From the NCBI GenBank assembly GCA_001940755.1, contig MEHH01000209.1, forward strand, positions 1-5,271: a stretch of DNA of 5,271 bases. The letters are read 5' to 3'. The position numbers and the translations under genes were made by a program. Shown here one piece after another: positions 1 through 5,262 of this stretch; the stretch's first letter is position 1, and each line of letters begins with the position of its first letter. This DNA comes from Candidatus Heimdallarchaeota archaeon AB_125. Lineage in GTDB: Archaea > Asgardarchaeota > Heimdallarchaeia > Heimdallarchaeales > Heimdallarchaeaceae. The notes beneath the pieces were generated by a model, which was not told where the DNA came from, made no database searches, and was given only the letters and a program-made list of their open reading frames with translations.

Positions 1-723
1 GAAATTGATGTTTCTTCAACAGAAAAAACTGAAACCGTTGAATGCTATGTTGATGATACATATAAGCTGGATCAATGGGGATTTACGTTAACTTTTGAAG
101 GTGATAAGAAGGTTAATTTGCAATTACTAATCCAAAATATTGGAGACAGAAATGCATTCATAAGAATTGAAAACGTATTTCTTGTTGGATTAGCTAAAAC
201 TGGAATTCTAGCTTATCCAATGCAAAAAAATCCAACAGAAATATTGCGATTTTTTGTGAACCCAACTTCAGCAAACAAATTACCGATCATTAAACAAATA
301 GCAACAGATGAACTATCATTGGTTGAGTTAGGTTTTCATATTCCAGAAGGAACTAATTCGATGGAAGATTTTGTGTTGATAGTAGATATAAAAAACTGGA
401 ACCATAAAGGTGAGGAGTCTACTGTAATCTCAGAACCTTCAGTTTTTACTTCGAGAGGTATAACAGCTAAAAGTAGAGAATCTTTGAAGAAAGTAACAAA
501 GGATTTATTTCGATTAAAGAAGAAGTATGGTGGTTTTGATATTAGAGGTATTTTTTCTATTCTGATAAAGGATTTCATCAATGATCTCTATGATAGAGAA
601 AATATAGTTAAGAACTATGATCAAATGGAAACTTTCAATGATCAATTTGAACTAGCGTATCTGCTAGGAGATATTTACTATTCAAAATATAATAAACTAA
701 AGACAATAAAAAGTGAAAATTAA
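1..723 (+). CDS. Unrecognised protein, 5'-truncated by the window edge (240 residues visible)
   Basis: The frame is open from base 1 to the TAA at 721-723. The first possible in-frame start is a TTG at 118, but 39 good codons precede it, so the gene most likely begins outside the window. Roughly the first 140 visible residues look beta-rich, with alternating hydrophobic strands such as LQLLIQNIG and FVLIVDIKN, like an all-beta sandwich or adhesin-like domain. The last 90 or so are charged and helical (SLKKVTKDLFRLKKKYGG, then DLYDRENIVKNYDQ) and end in a lysine-rich tail. I see no transmembrane segment, metal motif or nucleotide-binding loop. Arginine is mostly AGA and base composition matches the genes downstream, so it belongs to the same archaeal-type genome. 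Its stop lies 43 bases from the stop of the convergent flavodoxin gene. I do not recognise the family and assign no function. Confidence 0.75.
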   Translation, partial: EIDVSSTEKTETVECYVDDTYKLDQWGFTLTFEGDKKVNLQLLIQNIGDRNAFIRIENVFLVGLAKTGILAYPMQKNPTEILRFFVNPTSANKLPIIKQIATDELSLVELGFHIPEGTNSMEDFVLIVDIKNWNHKGEESTVISEPSVFTSRGITAKSRESLKKVTKDLFRLKKKYGGFDIRGIFSILIKDFINDLYDRENIVKNYDQMETFNDQFELAYLLGDIYYSKYNKLKTIKSEN

Positions 724-753
724 TTTCCATTATAAAGGTTGATCATTAGATGT

Positions 754-766
754 GAGAAAGAGAAAA
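754..766 (-). terminator. Pyrimidine tract after the flavodoxin gene, possible T-rich terminator
   Basis: Directly after the TAA stop, the minus strand reads TTTTCTCTTTCTC. No hairpin is visible. Archaeal RNA polymerase can terminate at T-rich tracts without a stem, so this is a plausible but weak terminator in the 43-base gap between convergent genes. Confidence 0.35.
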
Positions 767-1261
767 TTAGCTTGTCAATTTTCCAATCTCATTAGCCCAT
801 TTTATCATATCTTTTTCTTTCCAATTGAAAAGACTAAACTCTTCTGTTTTACCTTTCCTTATCCAACCACCAAAAACAGCTGTTGAGGTAGGTTGAACAT
901 TAGCATTTTTTTTCACTACATTATCTAGAAAACGTTTTTTGTGTTTTTCATACTTTTCCATTTCACCTTTTTCTAAAGCTGCGTAAGTTAATGCAGCTGA
1001 GGAGATAAAGACAAATAATTTCTTTCCACTGAAATCATTCTTCAAGAATTTCTTTACACGTTTAGTCCAGCTGAAATATGCAATACTTGTTCCAACAATT
1101 ACATTTTCGAAATTTGATAATTCAATATTTTCTGTTTTACTAGAAAGTTTTACAAGTTCTACTTCATGGTTGAACTTCTCTTTAAGTACTTTTGCAATAA
1201 CTTCAGAAGATCTGTGGGTTGCACCAAATCTTGTTCCAAATACAATTAATGTCTTACTCAT
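767..1261 (-). CDS. Short-chain flavodoxin-domain protein, HemG/Flavodoxin_5-like
   Basis: This 164-residue protein is a single flavodoxin fold expected to bind FMN and act as a soluble redox carrier or small oxidoreductase. The FMN-phosphate loop follows strand beta-1 (residues 4-15, TLIVFGTRFGAT, a TxxGxT pattern). The second strand VIVGTSIAYFSWTKRVKKFL matches the 'IVGs.i..g.W.k....fl' segment of the HemG-type (protoporphyrinogen oxidase-like) flavodoxins, and strand KLFVFISSAAL follows. The C-terminal FGGWIRKG region matches the family's late glycine-rich strand. HemG function in haem synthesis is not implied: no haem genes are nearby, and many archaeal members have unknown partners. The frame extends 9 bases further to a GTG at 1268-1270, but I choose the ATG at 1261 because AAGGTG, a Shine-Dalgarno match, lies 6 bases before it and covers that GTG. 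The gene is divergent from another flavoprotein at 1415. Confidence 0.85.
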   Translation of the reverse strand: MSKTLIVFGTRFGATHRSSEVIAKVLKEKFNHEVELVKLSSKTENIELSNFENVIVGTSIAYFSWTKRVKKFLKNDFSGKKLFVFISSAALTYAALEKGEMEKYEKHKKRFLDNVVKKNANVQPTSTAVFGGWIRKGKTEEFSLFNWKEKDMIKWANEIGKLTS

Positions 1262-1267
1262 TTTTAA

Positions 1268-1273
1268 CACCTT
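1268..1273 (-). promoter_or_regulatory. Ribosome binding site fixing the flavodoxin start
   Basis: The minus strand reads AAGGTG, then 6 bases, then ATG. The last three bases of the site are an in-frame GTG that could be mistaken for the start codon. This gene has a leader with a Shine-Dalgarno, unlike the leaderless or nearly leaderless genes elsewhere in the archaeal part of the window. Confidence 0.55.
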
Positions 1274-1301
1274 TAGTTCAATCGAAATATAACGAACTAG
1301 G

Positions 1302-1320
1302 TATTTAAGATATACTTTTC
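1302..1320 (-). promoter_or_regulatory. Archaeal BRE/TATA promoter of the flavodoxin gene
   Basis: Read on the minus strand, GAAAAG (1315-1320, BRE-like) is followed by TATATCTTAAATA (1302-1314), a TATA-like stretch. Initiation about 25 bases downstream would give a leader of roughly 18-24 bases, enough to include the AAGGTG ribosome site. The exact TATA register is uncertain because TATATCTT and TTAAATA both fit. Confidence 0.5.
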
Positions 1321-1327
1321 AATAAGA

Positions 1328-1350
1328 TTTGTTGCACTTTTGTTGCAAAA
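1328..1350. repeat. Direct-repeat/palindrome operator candidate between divergent flavoprotein genes
   Basis: TTTGTTGCA occurs at 1328-1336 and again at 1339-1347, offset by 11 bases, about one helical turn. The second copy is also part of a small inverted repeat, TTTTG-TTG-CAAAA (1338-1350). The pair sits between the two opposed TATA boxes, about 8 bases beyond the flavodoxin BRE and 31 bases before the BRE of the gene at 1415. In-phase repeats between divergent promoters suggest a regulator binding one face of the DNA, but in AT-rich DNA this is an inference only. Confidence 0.35.
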
Positions 1351-1377
1351 TCCTCTCTCTTTTTTCTACCTTTTTTT

Positions 1378-1393
1378 GAAAAATTCTTATAAG
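1378..1393 (+). promoter_or_regulatory. Archaeal BRE/TATA promoter, leaderless, of the Fe-S flavoprotein gene
   Basis: GAAAAA (1378-1383, BRE-like) is followed by TTCTTATAAG (1384-1393). The core TTATAA is centred about 25 bases before the ATG at 1415, so transcription should start at or within a base or two of the start codon, and no Shine-Dalgarno is present. A pyrimidine tract (1351-1377, 26 of 27 bases C or T) lies just upstream. This is the clearest archaeal promoter in the window. Confidence 0.7.
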
Positions 1394-1414
1394 TAATGTA
1401 ATTATGTATACTAT

Positions 1415-1978
1415 ATGTCTAGAATATTGATTCTAAATGGCAGTCCTCGCAAAAAAGGGAATACTTTCTTTCTAATTCAAGAATTATCTAAAATATTAAT
1501 TCAGAATGAACATGAAATAGAAATTCTTCATCTCAATGACTATGACATTAAACCTTGTCAAGGCTGTTTTTGGTGTTACAAAGATTTTCCTTTAAGGTGT
1601 GTTCAAAATGATGTTATGAACGGTTTATATCCCTCTGTTTTGGACTCAGATGTGATTGTATTTGCTTCACCAATTTACTGGTTCAACTATTCTGCACAGT
1701 TGAAGCTGTTCATTGACAGATTAGTGGCTTTACATGTCAAAGGAGGACATTCTCTCAATGGTCACAAGTTCGCTTGTATCTTTGTTTATGGAGATTCAAG
1801 TGCAGAAGGATCTGGAGTTTATACAGCTATAGATTCTATCAATCATATGATTCGTTATTTTAGAGGAGAGAATTTAGGAGTAGTTCATGGAACTGGAGGA
1901 GATGATCTTACTGTTTCTGACAATCCCGAAATTATGAAAGATATAAAAGATTTAGCAGAAAAAATAAGTAAAATCTAG
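1415..1978 (+). CDS. Iron-sulfur flavoprotein / NADPH-dependent FMN reductase family protein
   Basis: This is a 187-residue flavodoxin-like protein. After strand beta-1 comes the FMN-phosphate loop GSPRKKGNT (residues 9-17). The second FMN-contact segment is SPIYWFNYSAQLKLFIDR (85-102), the usual 'SPiYw...s..lK.fiDR' motif. Cysteines 48, 51, 54 and 62 form CX2CX2CX7C, followed by NDV. This fits the compact CX2CX2CX4-7C motif that binds a 4Fe-4S cluster in archaeal iron-sulfur flavoproteins such as Isf of Methanosarcina. In that family the protein takes electrons from ferredoxin and can reduce oxygen species or quinone-like acceptors; here the acceptor is unknown. The start is fixed by the TATA box about 25 bases upstream and by MSRILILNGSP matching family N-termini. 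It is cytoplasmic and probably a monocistronic leaderless transcript. Members lacking a cluster also carry some of these cysteines, so cluster binding is likely but unproven. Confidence 0.88.
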   Translation: MSRILILNGSPRKKGNTFFLIQELSKILIQNEHEIEILHLNDYDIKPCQGCFWCYKDFPLRCVQNDVMNGLYPSVLDSDVIVFASPIYWFNYSAQLKLFIDRLVALHVKGGHSLNGHKFACIFVYGDSSAEGSGVYTAIDSINHMIRYFRGENLGVVHGTGGDDLTVSDNPEIMKDIKDLAEKISKI

Positions 1979-1998
1979 TTGTTCCTTAAAAATCAAAC

Positions 1999-2012
1999 TT
2001 CTTTCTTATTTT
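1999..2012 (+). terminator. T-rich terminator candidate after the Fe-S flavoprotein gene
   Basis: The tract TTCTTTCTTATTTT begins about 20 bases after the TAG stop, with no stem visible. This fits a T-tract archaeal terminator and precedes a separate promoter for the next gene. Confidence 0.4.
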
Positions 2013-2020
2013 AGCTAAAT

Positions 2021-2030
2021 CTTATTAATG
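2021..2030 (+). promoter_or_regulatory. TATA-like promoter element of the metallopeptidase gene
   Basis: CTTATTAATG, with core TTATTAA centred near 2025, lies about 32 bases before the ATG at 2057. That predicts a leader of only about 6 bases. No convincing Shine-Dalgarno precedes the ATG. The TATAT at about 2039-2043 is too close to the start to act as the box. Confidence 0.45.
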
Positions 2031-2056
2031 TTTCTAAGTATATTGTTCTGATTGGA

Positions 2057-3556
2057 ATGGCAAGGTTTAGAGGATTTGTTGTAGTTGTATCCATATTGTT
2101 TATTTCACTTTTCGGTACAAATATAGTAAGTTCTTTACCTGAGGAGGTACAAATTACCATCTTAGAAGAGAATCCTATTTGTAAATTGGAAGAATCTTTT
2201 ATTGAGACTTCAGCTGAAATTCAATCATATGAGAATTTTGGTGATCAAAAGGATTTTTGGACAGCTAATCTTCAAACCCAAGAATGGTTTCAAGTAAGAG
2301 CTACATTATTAGCAGTTGGTGATCATTGTTACATTTACATGGATAATAGAACAATAACCCCCATGGGTCAAAGTCAAGCTATTGAAAGAAGTGAGATTCT
2401 TAGTTCAGAATTTGATAATATTGTGTATCCAAAGAATTTTGAATTGATGGGGAGTCCTAATGGAACTTTAGGTGATATTGATAATGATCCTCGCATAACT
2501 GTCTTCTTGGTTCAAGGTGTGGGAAGCTACTATTTACAACACAATGAGCTTCCAGGCACAACTAATTCAAATAACAGAGAAATGGTTTATGTATCCACAG
2601 GAATGCAACTCGTTAATACAATAGCTGTTATGTGTCATGAAACTAACCACCTGTTTTTGTTTAATTATGATCTCAATGAAGCTGTTTTCTTTATTGAGGG
2701 TTTAGCAGAATTTTCTATGTATAATGCAGGGTATATGTCGAATAGTTCGTTTATGCAAGGTGGGATGACATTAAACGTAACTATGTCTGCATATCAGTAT
2801 TCACTTTATCCCTCTGTTTCTTTGTTCTTCTTTGATGAGAACTATTATTCCTATTCAAGCTATGGTGCGGGATATATGTTCCTATTTTACTTAACAGAAA
2901 AATATGGAATAGAAATTATTAGAGATTTAATCCCCATAGATTCGCTTGACGGTCCCCCAGCAATTGAAAATGTTCTTTCAGCTCATGGATACAATATCAG
3001 CTTCAATGAGATTTTTCTGGATTTCATAACAGCATGCACAATTGATGAACTTGGTATTTATGACGATCTCTATGGTTTTCTCAATGCAGACTACTCAACA
3101 AATACCAAACGATTAATCTATGAACTGCCGTTTTCAATATCGAACGTTAAACATAGATATTATGGCATTGAAATTAATGAGATTACCGAGGTCCCAAATG
3201 AATTCACTCTAGAAATAGAAACACCTGACTATCCTCGCTCATTAGGTGTTGTTACAATCATTCATGATGATAATGGGTGGAATATAACTCAAGCAATTCT
3301 GACTGGTGATGGTTCTTCAGTTCTGTTACTTTGTGAAGGAGTAAACATTGACCAAGCTTATGTTATAACAAGTATGATTAAAGAAGGTACACCTAATGCT
3401 CCTCTAACTTGGATGGAAAGTCCTTATAATTTGCTTGATTTCTCTATTAAAGAAGGACATCCACCAGCAACAATAGATGAGACAAGACTGGTATTTCTTT
3501 CACTGATACCGTTAATCTTAGTTGCAGTAATTCTAACTAAAAGATTCAAAACTTGA
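2057..3556 (+). CDS. Secreted, membrane-anchored HExxH metallopeptidase, M30-like (MA clan)
   Basis: This 499-residue protein begins with a signal peptide: R3 and R5, a hydrophobic core at about 6-24, then SSLPEE. It ends with one transmembrane helix (about 477-494) and a basic KRFKT tail. The body should therefore lie outside the cell, tethered by its C-terminus. The zinc site is HETNH (194-198; H194, E195, H198). EGLAE follows at 214-218, with E214 the likely third ligand, a gluzincin arrangement (HExxH-x15-E). Preceding segments fit the hyicolysin-type M30 pattern: GDIDNDPRITVFL (139-151), like 'D.DgNgk.tiLl', and SNNREMVYVS (171-180). A later SYGAGYMFLFYLTEKYG (268-284) matches the conserved helix after the site. 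Residues 360-470 look like a beta-rich C-terminal domain. Several NxS/T sequons are present. Substrate is unknown; cell-surface protein degradation is inferred. A generic MA-clan peptidase outside M30 is the main alternative. Confidence 0.8.
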   Translation: MARFRGFVVVVSILFISLFGTNIVSSLPEEVQITILEENPICKLEESFIETSAEIQSYENFGDQKDFWTANLQTQEWFQVRATLLAVGDHCYIYMDNRTITPMGQSQAIERSEILSSEFDNIVYPKNFELMGSPNGTLGDIDNDPRITVFLVQGVGSYYLQHNELPGTTNSNNREMVYVSTGMQLVNTIAVMCHETNHLFLFNYDLNEAVFFIEGLAEFSMYNAGYMSNSSFMQGGMTLNVTMSAYQYSLYPSVSLFFFDENYYSYSSYGAGYMFLFYLTEKYGIEIIRDLIPIDSLDGPPAIENVLSAHGYNISFNEIFLDFITACTIDELGIYDDLYGFLNADYSTNTKRLIYELPFSISNVKHRYYGIEINEITEVPNEFTLEIETPDYPRSLGVVTIIHDDNGWNITQAILTGDGSSVLLLCEGVNIDQAYVITSMIKEGTPNAPLTWMESPYNLLDFSIKEGHPPATIDETRLVFLSLIPLILVAVILTKRFKT

Positions 3557-3571
3557 AAGAAAAAAAGAAAT
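3557..3571 (-). terminator. T-run terminator between two convergent genes
   Basis: The whole 15-base gap between convergent stops is A/G-rich on the plus strand except for its last base. The minus strand reads ATTTCTTTTTTTCTT, with seven T in a row directly after the TAG of the gene at 3572. It is a hairpin-free T-tract terminator for the minus-strand gene. The plus-strand gene has no such tract in the gap. Confidence 0.5.
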
Positions 3572-4438
3572 CTAACTACTTTCATCTTCTAAAATAAATG
3601 AATAATCTTCTGGAGGTTCTTTTTTCTTGATTCTACGTATTTTTTTAACATATTTCAGAAATTTTGAATACCTTTCTATAGTAAGATTATCAGTATCATT
3701 CTCCCAATCAGAAGCTGTCATAATCTCTCTAATCTGACTAACCAGAATGTTCAATTCTTCAGCTGGGAGTTCTTCTGCCAGTTTCCTAGCTAGAGTGATG
3801 TCAGCTGAATCAACACCTGGAATATCGAATTTAGCAGGATCATCCTCCCAAGCTTCTATAGAAGGAGCTATCTCTTCAGTAGAGAGCAGATCTATAATCC
3901 TATCTACTGTAAATGGAACAATTTTAGTAAATTTCTCATATGCTTTTGCATATTTCTTAGAATATTCAATATTAGCTGTAAAATAATCATCTGTCGGAAA
4001 AAGTTGAAGAATGCTTTTAATTAGAAAAATTCCTGTAGGAAACTCTATTTGAAGATATTGTGCCCTATCTTTATCTTTAGGGAAGGGGATTAGTTTAATA
4101 CTTTTCACCTTCTCTTTAATAGACAGCTTCCATACTTTTGCTACTGCTTTAAGCTGGAAAGCACCATAAATATCATCCTTTTCTGCATGAAGATGAATAA
4201 TAGGTAGTTTTCTTCTTCTTCCTCCACTATAGATTTTCCTAAAACTTGGAGAATCAATTTCACTTCCTTCTAATCTAAAATTCAGAGAAGCAAATCGTAA
4301 TTCATCATTGCAATCAATAAGATCCCACTCTACTCCCTCAATAATATTGATCAATTGAATCGACACATCACTACTATCCTCTATACTAAGAATGTTCTCA
4401 AGGATGAATCGTAGATGATCTTCCGATTCTTTATTCAT
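3572..4438 (-). CDS. Unrecognised soluble protein, 288 residues
   Basis: The ATG at 4438 lies about 25 bases behind a TTTAAAAA box, so the message is probably leaderless and the start is well supported. No signal peptide or membrane helix is visible. Residues 1-50 are acidic and partly helical (LRFILENILSIEDSSD). Residues 50-150 alternate short strands and charged loops, with a basic GGRRRK turn at 72-77. Residues 155-245 look helical, with a proline- and acid-rich linker (195-212), and LARKLAEELPAEELNILVSQI reads as an amphipathic helix pair. The C-terminus has a strongly basic stretch (KKIRRIKKK, 265-273) and then an acidic tail. The basic patches could contact nucleic acid or a partner, but I see no known DNA-binding or catalytic motif. 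Codon use matches the archaeal genes to its left. I do not recognise the family. Confidence 0.75.
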   Translation of the reverse strand: MNKESEDHLRFILENILSIEDSSDVSIQLINIIEGVEWDLIDCNDELRFASLNFRLEGSEIDSPSFRKIYSGGRRRKLPIIHLHAEKDDIYGAFQLKAVAKVWKLSIKEKVKSIKLIPFPKDKDRAQYLQIEFPTGIFLIKSILQLFPTDDYFTANIEYSKKYAKAYEKFTKIVPFTVDRIIDLLSTEEIAPSIEAWEDDPAKFDIPGVDSADITLARKLAEELPAEELNILVSQIREIMTASDWENDTDNLTIERYSKFLKYVKKIRRIKKKEPPEDYSFILEDESS

Positions 4439-4459
4439 AAAATATACTAATATTCTCTT

Positions 4460-4470
4460 TTTTTAAATCT
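4460..4470 (-). promoter_or_regulatory. TATA-like promoter of the 288-residue protein gene
   Basis: The minus strand reads AGATTTAAAAA at 4460-4470. The TTTAAAAA core is centred about 25 bases before the ATG at 4438, the leaderless archaeal arrangement also seen at 1415. The presumed right end of the transposable element begins only about 15 bases upstream. Confidence 0.5.
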
Positions 4471-4484
4471 AACTGCTAAAAATG

Positions 4485-4611
4485 AGTGAAAGTTCCGCCC
4501 GTTTCCGAGTAAAACTAACTTAACCTGTTGTCATCTCTGCTTTGGTTACCCTAAACAGTCAAACAGGTAGGATGACTCACGGCATCCACTGTCCTGTAGG
4601 TGAAAACCACC
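4485..4611 (-). ncRNA. Possible omega-RNA scaffold/right-end structure at the 3' end of tnpB
   Basis: TnpB proteins use an RNA made from the 3' end of tnpB and the element's right end. Several stems cluster here. One is a two-part stem, ACAGG/CCTGT and GGATG/CATCC, around an 8-base loop (4563-4597). Immediately beside it is GGTG/CACC with a 5-base loop (4599-4611). Beyond the stop are TAACC/GGTTA (4521-4525 with 4544-4548) and a weak GTTT/AAAC hairpin (4501-4515). The guide would lie just beyond about 4485, towards lower coordinates. The stems are seen in the sequence; their role as omega-RNA is inferred, and the nuclease is incomplete here. Confidence 0.35.
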
Positions 4612-4901
4612 GGGAATACTTTACGTCCTATGTTACATGCTGCGTTGAGATCAGCATTTAATAGGACACCTTCCTTACTTTTAAAGAGACCTCGCTTGAT
4701 TCTTCTACCAACGTATTTCTGATGTTTCCCCAGCTCCTCAGCATCTAGAAAAGAACATTTAGAGGTGTAAGATTCTTTTGGTAAGTGAACCTGAATACCA
4801 ACTGTTTCTCCTTTATACTGCAGTTTCTGAATGAACTTGTAAAAAGGGATGAAAACGAAGTTCTGGTTGGTACGTTTCCCCATCTTGGTCTTCTGTTTCC
4901 A
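4551..4901 (-). pseudogene. tnpB: TnpB (IS605 OrfB-type RNA-guided nuclease), C-terminal fragment
   Basis: From an ATG at 4883 the frame encodes 110 residues. Recognisable TnpB sequence also extends about six codons upstream: WKQKTKMGKRTNQNFV resembles the family's 'WKQ.iNmGkr.NQnFv.IPf' segment, placing the break near 4901. Downstream are IPFYKFIQKLQYKGE, ESYTSKCSFLD (37-47), KHQKYVGRRIKRGLF (53-67) and NADLNAACNI (76-85). D78 is the third RuvC catalytic aspartate. The zinc-ribbon segment is the degenerate 'TSKCSFLD' type, without paired CxxC motifs. The N-terminal helix-turn-helix, bridge and RuvC I/II portions, with the first Asp and the Glu, are missing, so this is about a third or less of a typical protein of roughly 400 residues and cannot be active alone. 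It is joined out of frame to a CYTH gene. The stop is TAG at 4551-4553. Confidence 0.85.
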
Positions 4902-5256
4902 GTTCCACTTCCGCGATCACCAGGCCTACGTTCTTATCAAGAAATTCGTCCACCTCCCATTTGAGATTAGCAAAGGGGACAACATGGCGGACTTTCTCAA
5001 TCACGGTGCCTACTGCAAATGCGGTCATCTCCTCTGCATCCGGAACTGGACTCTGATATTCATACTCGCTTCTCGTTACGCCATGCTCAGCACTCTTCAC
5101 AGTAAGCCACGCGCCCACACCGCGTTCGATCCGAATGCGGACACTGCAGTTTCCCGTTACCGATAGGTAAACCTGTTTCAGAGATCGGCGTGACATTGCC
5201 AGAGGGCGCCAATCATCCGCTTGCACGCGGAACTTTCGTTCGATCTCTCGTGACAT
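4813..5256 (-). CDS. CYTH-domain (triphosphate tunnel) protein, 3'-truncated at a chimeric join
   Basis: The N-terminal CYTH signature ExExK is present (EIERK, residues 4-8). It is followed by the tunnel strands SVRIRI (R40, R42), WLTVKS (K54), SEYEY (E64, E66), IEKVRHVV (K88, R90), WEVDEF (E101, D103) and AEVELETED (E116, E118). This order matches short bacterial CYTH proteins of about 150-160 residues, which hydrolyse tripolyphosphate or related triphosphates with a divalent metal in a beta-barrel tunnel. The native protein stops at about residue 124 (near 4885). The remaining 23 residues, to the TAA at 4813, read through TnpB sequence in the wrong frame, so the last helix with its usual 'D.RYyN..L' motif is absent. 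The start is supported by AGGAG 6 bases upstream. Arginines are nearly all CGN and GC is about 52%, unlike the archaeal genes. The DNA looks bacterial. Confidence 0.82.
   Translation of the reverse strand: MSREIERKFRVQADDWRPLAMSRRSLKQVYLSVTGNCSVRIRIERGVGAWLTVKSAEHGVTRSEYEYQSPVPDAEEMTAFAVGTVIEKVRHVVPFANLKWEVDEFLDKNVGLVIAEVELETEDQDGETYQPELRFHPFLQVHSETAV
4885..4905. other. Join between TnpB fragment and CYTH gene, probable microhomology
   Basis: On the minus strand, the bases encoding CYTH residues ELETEDQ also encode WKQKTK in the TnpB frame, and each string fits its own family. The sequence CTGGAAACAG, or a few bases more, may therefore have existed in both parents. Composition changes here from about 40% to about 52% GC. 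Neither gene is complete and no element terminus lies at the join, so a clean IS insertion does not explain it. Confidence 0.65.
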
Positions 5257-5262
5257 ACCTGT

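Larger units (their letters stand above)
4485..4901 (-). mobile_element. IS200/IS605-family remnant (right-hand part only)
   Basis: This covers the C-terminal part of tnpB plus the non-coding DNA downstream of its stop, which should contain the element's right end. GC is intermediate (24 of 60 bases at 4621-4680) between the archaeal DNA on the left and the bacterial-like DNA on the right. No left end, tnpA or 5' part of tnpB is present: the element is cut at about 4885-4905. The 3' boundary near 4485, after minus-strand GGAACTTTCAC, is inferred from the fall in GC there and is not proven. Confidence 0.5.

Noticed and set aside
336..581. Minus-strand open frame of 81 codons inside the first gene
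   Set aside because: It lies wholly within the plus-strand coding frame, has no promoter or ribosome site, and its translation has no recognisable domain. It is an antisense shadow.
637..747. 9-base inverted repeat AATGATCAA (637-645) / TTGATCATT (739-747) as a terminator or attachment site
   Set aside because: It is short, AT-rich, separated by about 90 bases and half inside a coding region. Chance is sufficient in this composition.
2036..2045. AAGTATATTG as the TATA box of the metallopeptidase gene
   Set aside because: It is only about 12-20 bases before the ATG, so transcription would begin inside the coding sequence. CTTATTAATG at 2021-2030 fits better.
3747..3986. Plus-strand open frame of 79 codons inside the 288-residue gene
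   Set aside because: Its serine/alanine-rich translation is the mirror of the charged and helical segments of the opposite-strand gene, and there is no start signal. It is a shadow.
4813..4884. The 23-residue C-terminal tail of the CYTH frame as a new domain or a genuine fusion
   Set aside because: The same bases encode well-conserved TnpB residues in another frame. The tail is out-of-frame read-through, not an evolved extension.
4849..5166. Plus-strand open frame of 105 codons across the join
   Set aside because: It crosses the TnpB/CYTH boundary antisense to two recognisable proteins, so it cannot be a natural gene.
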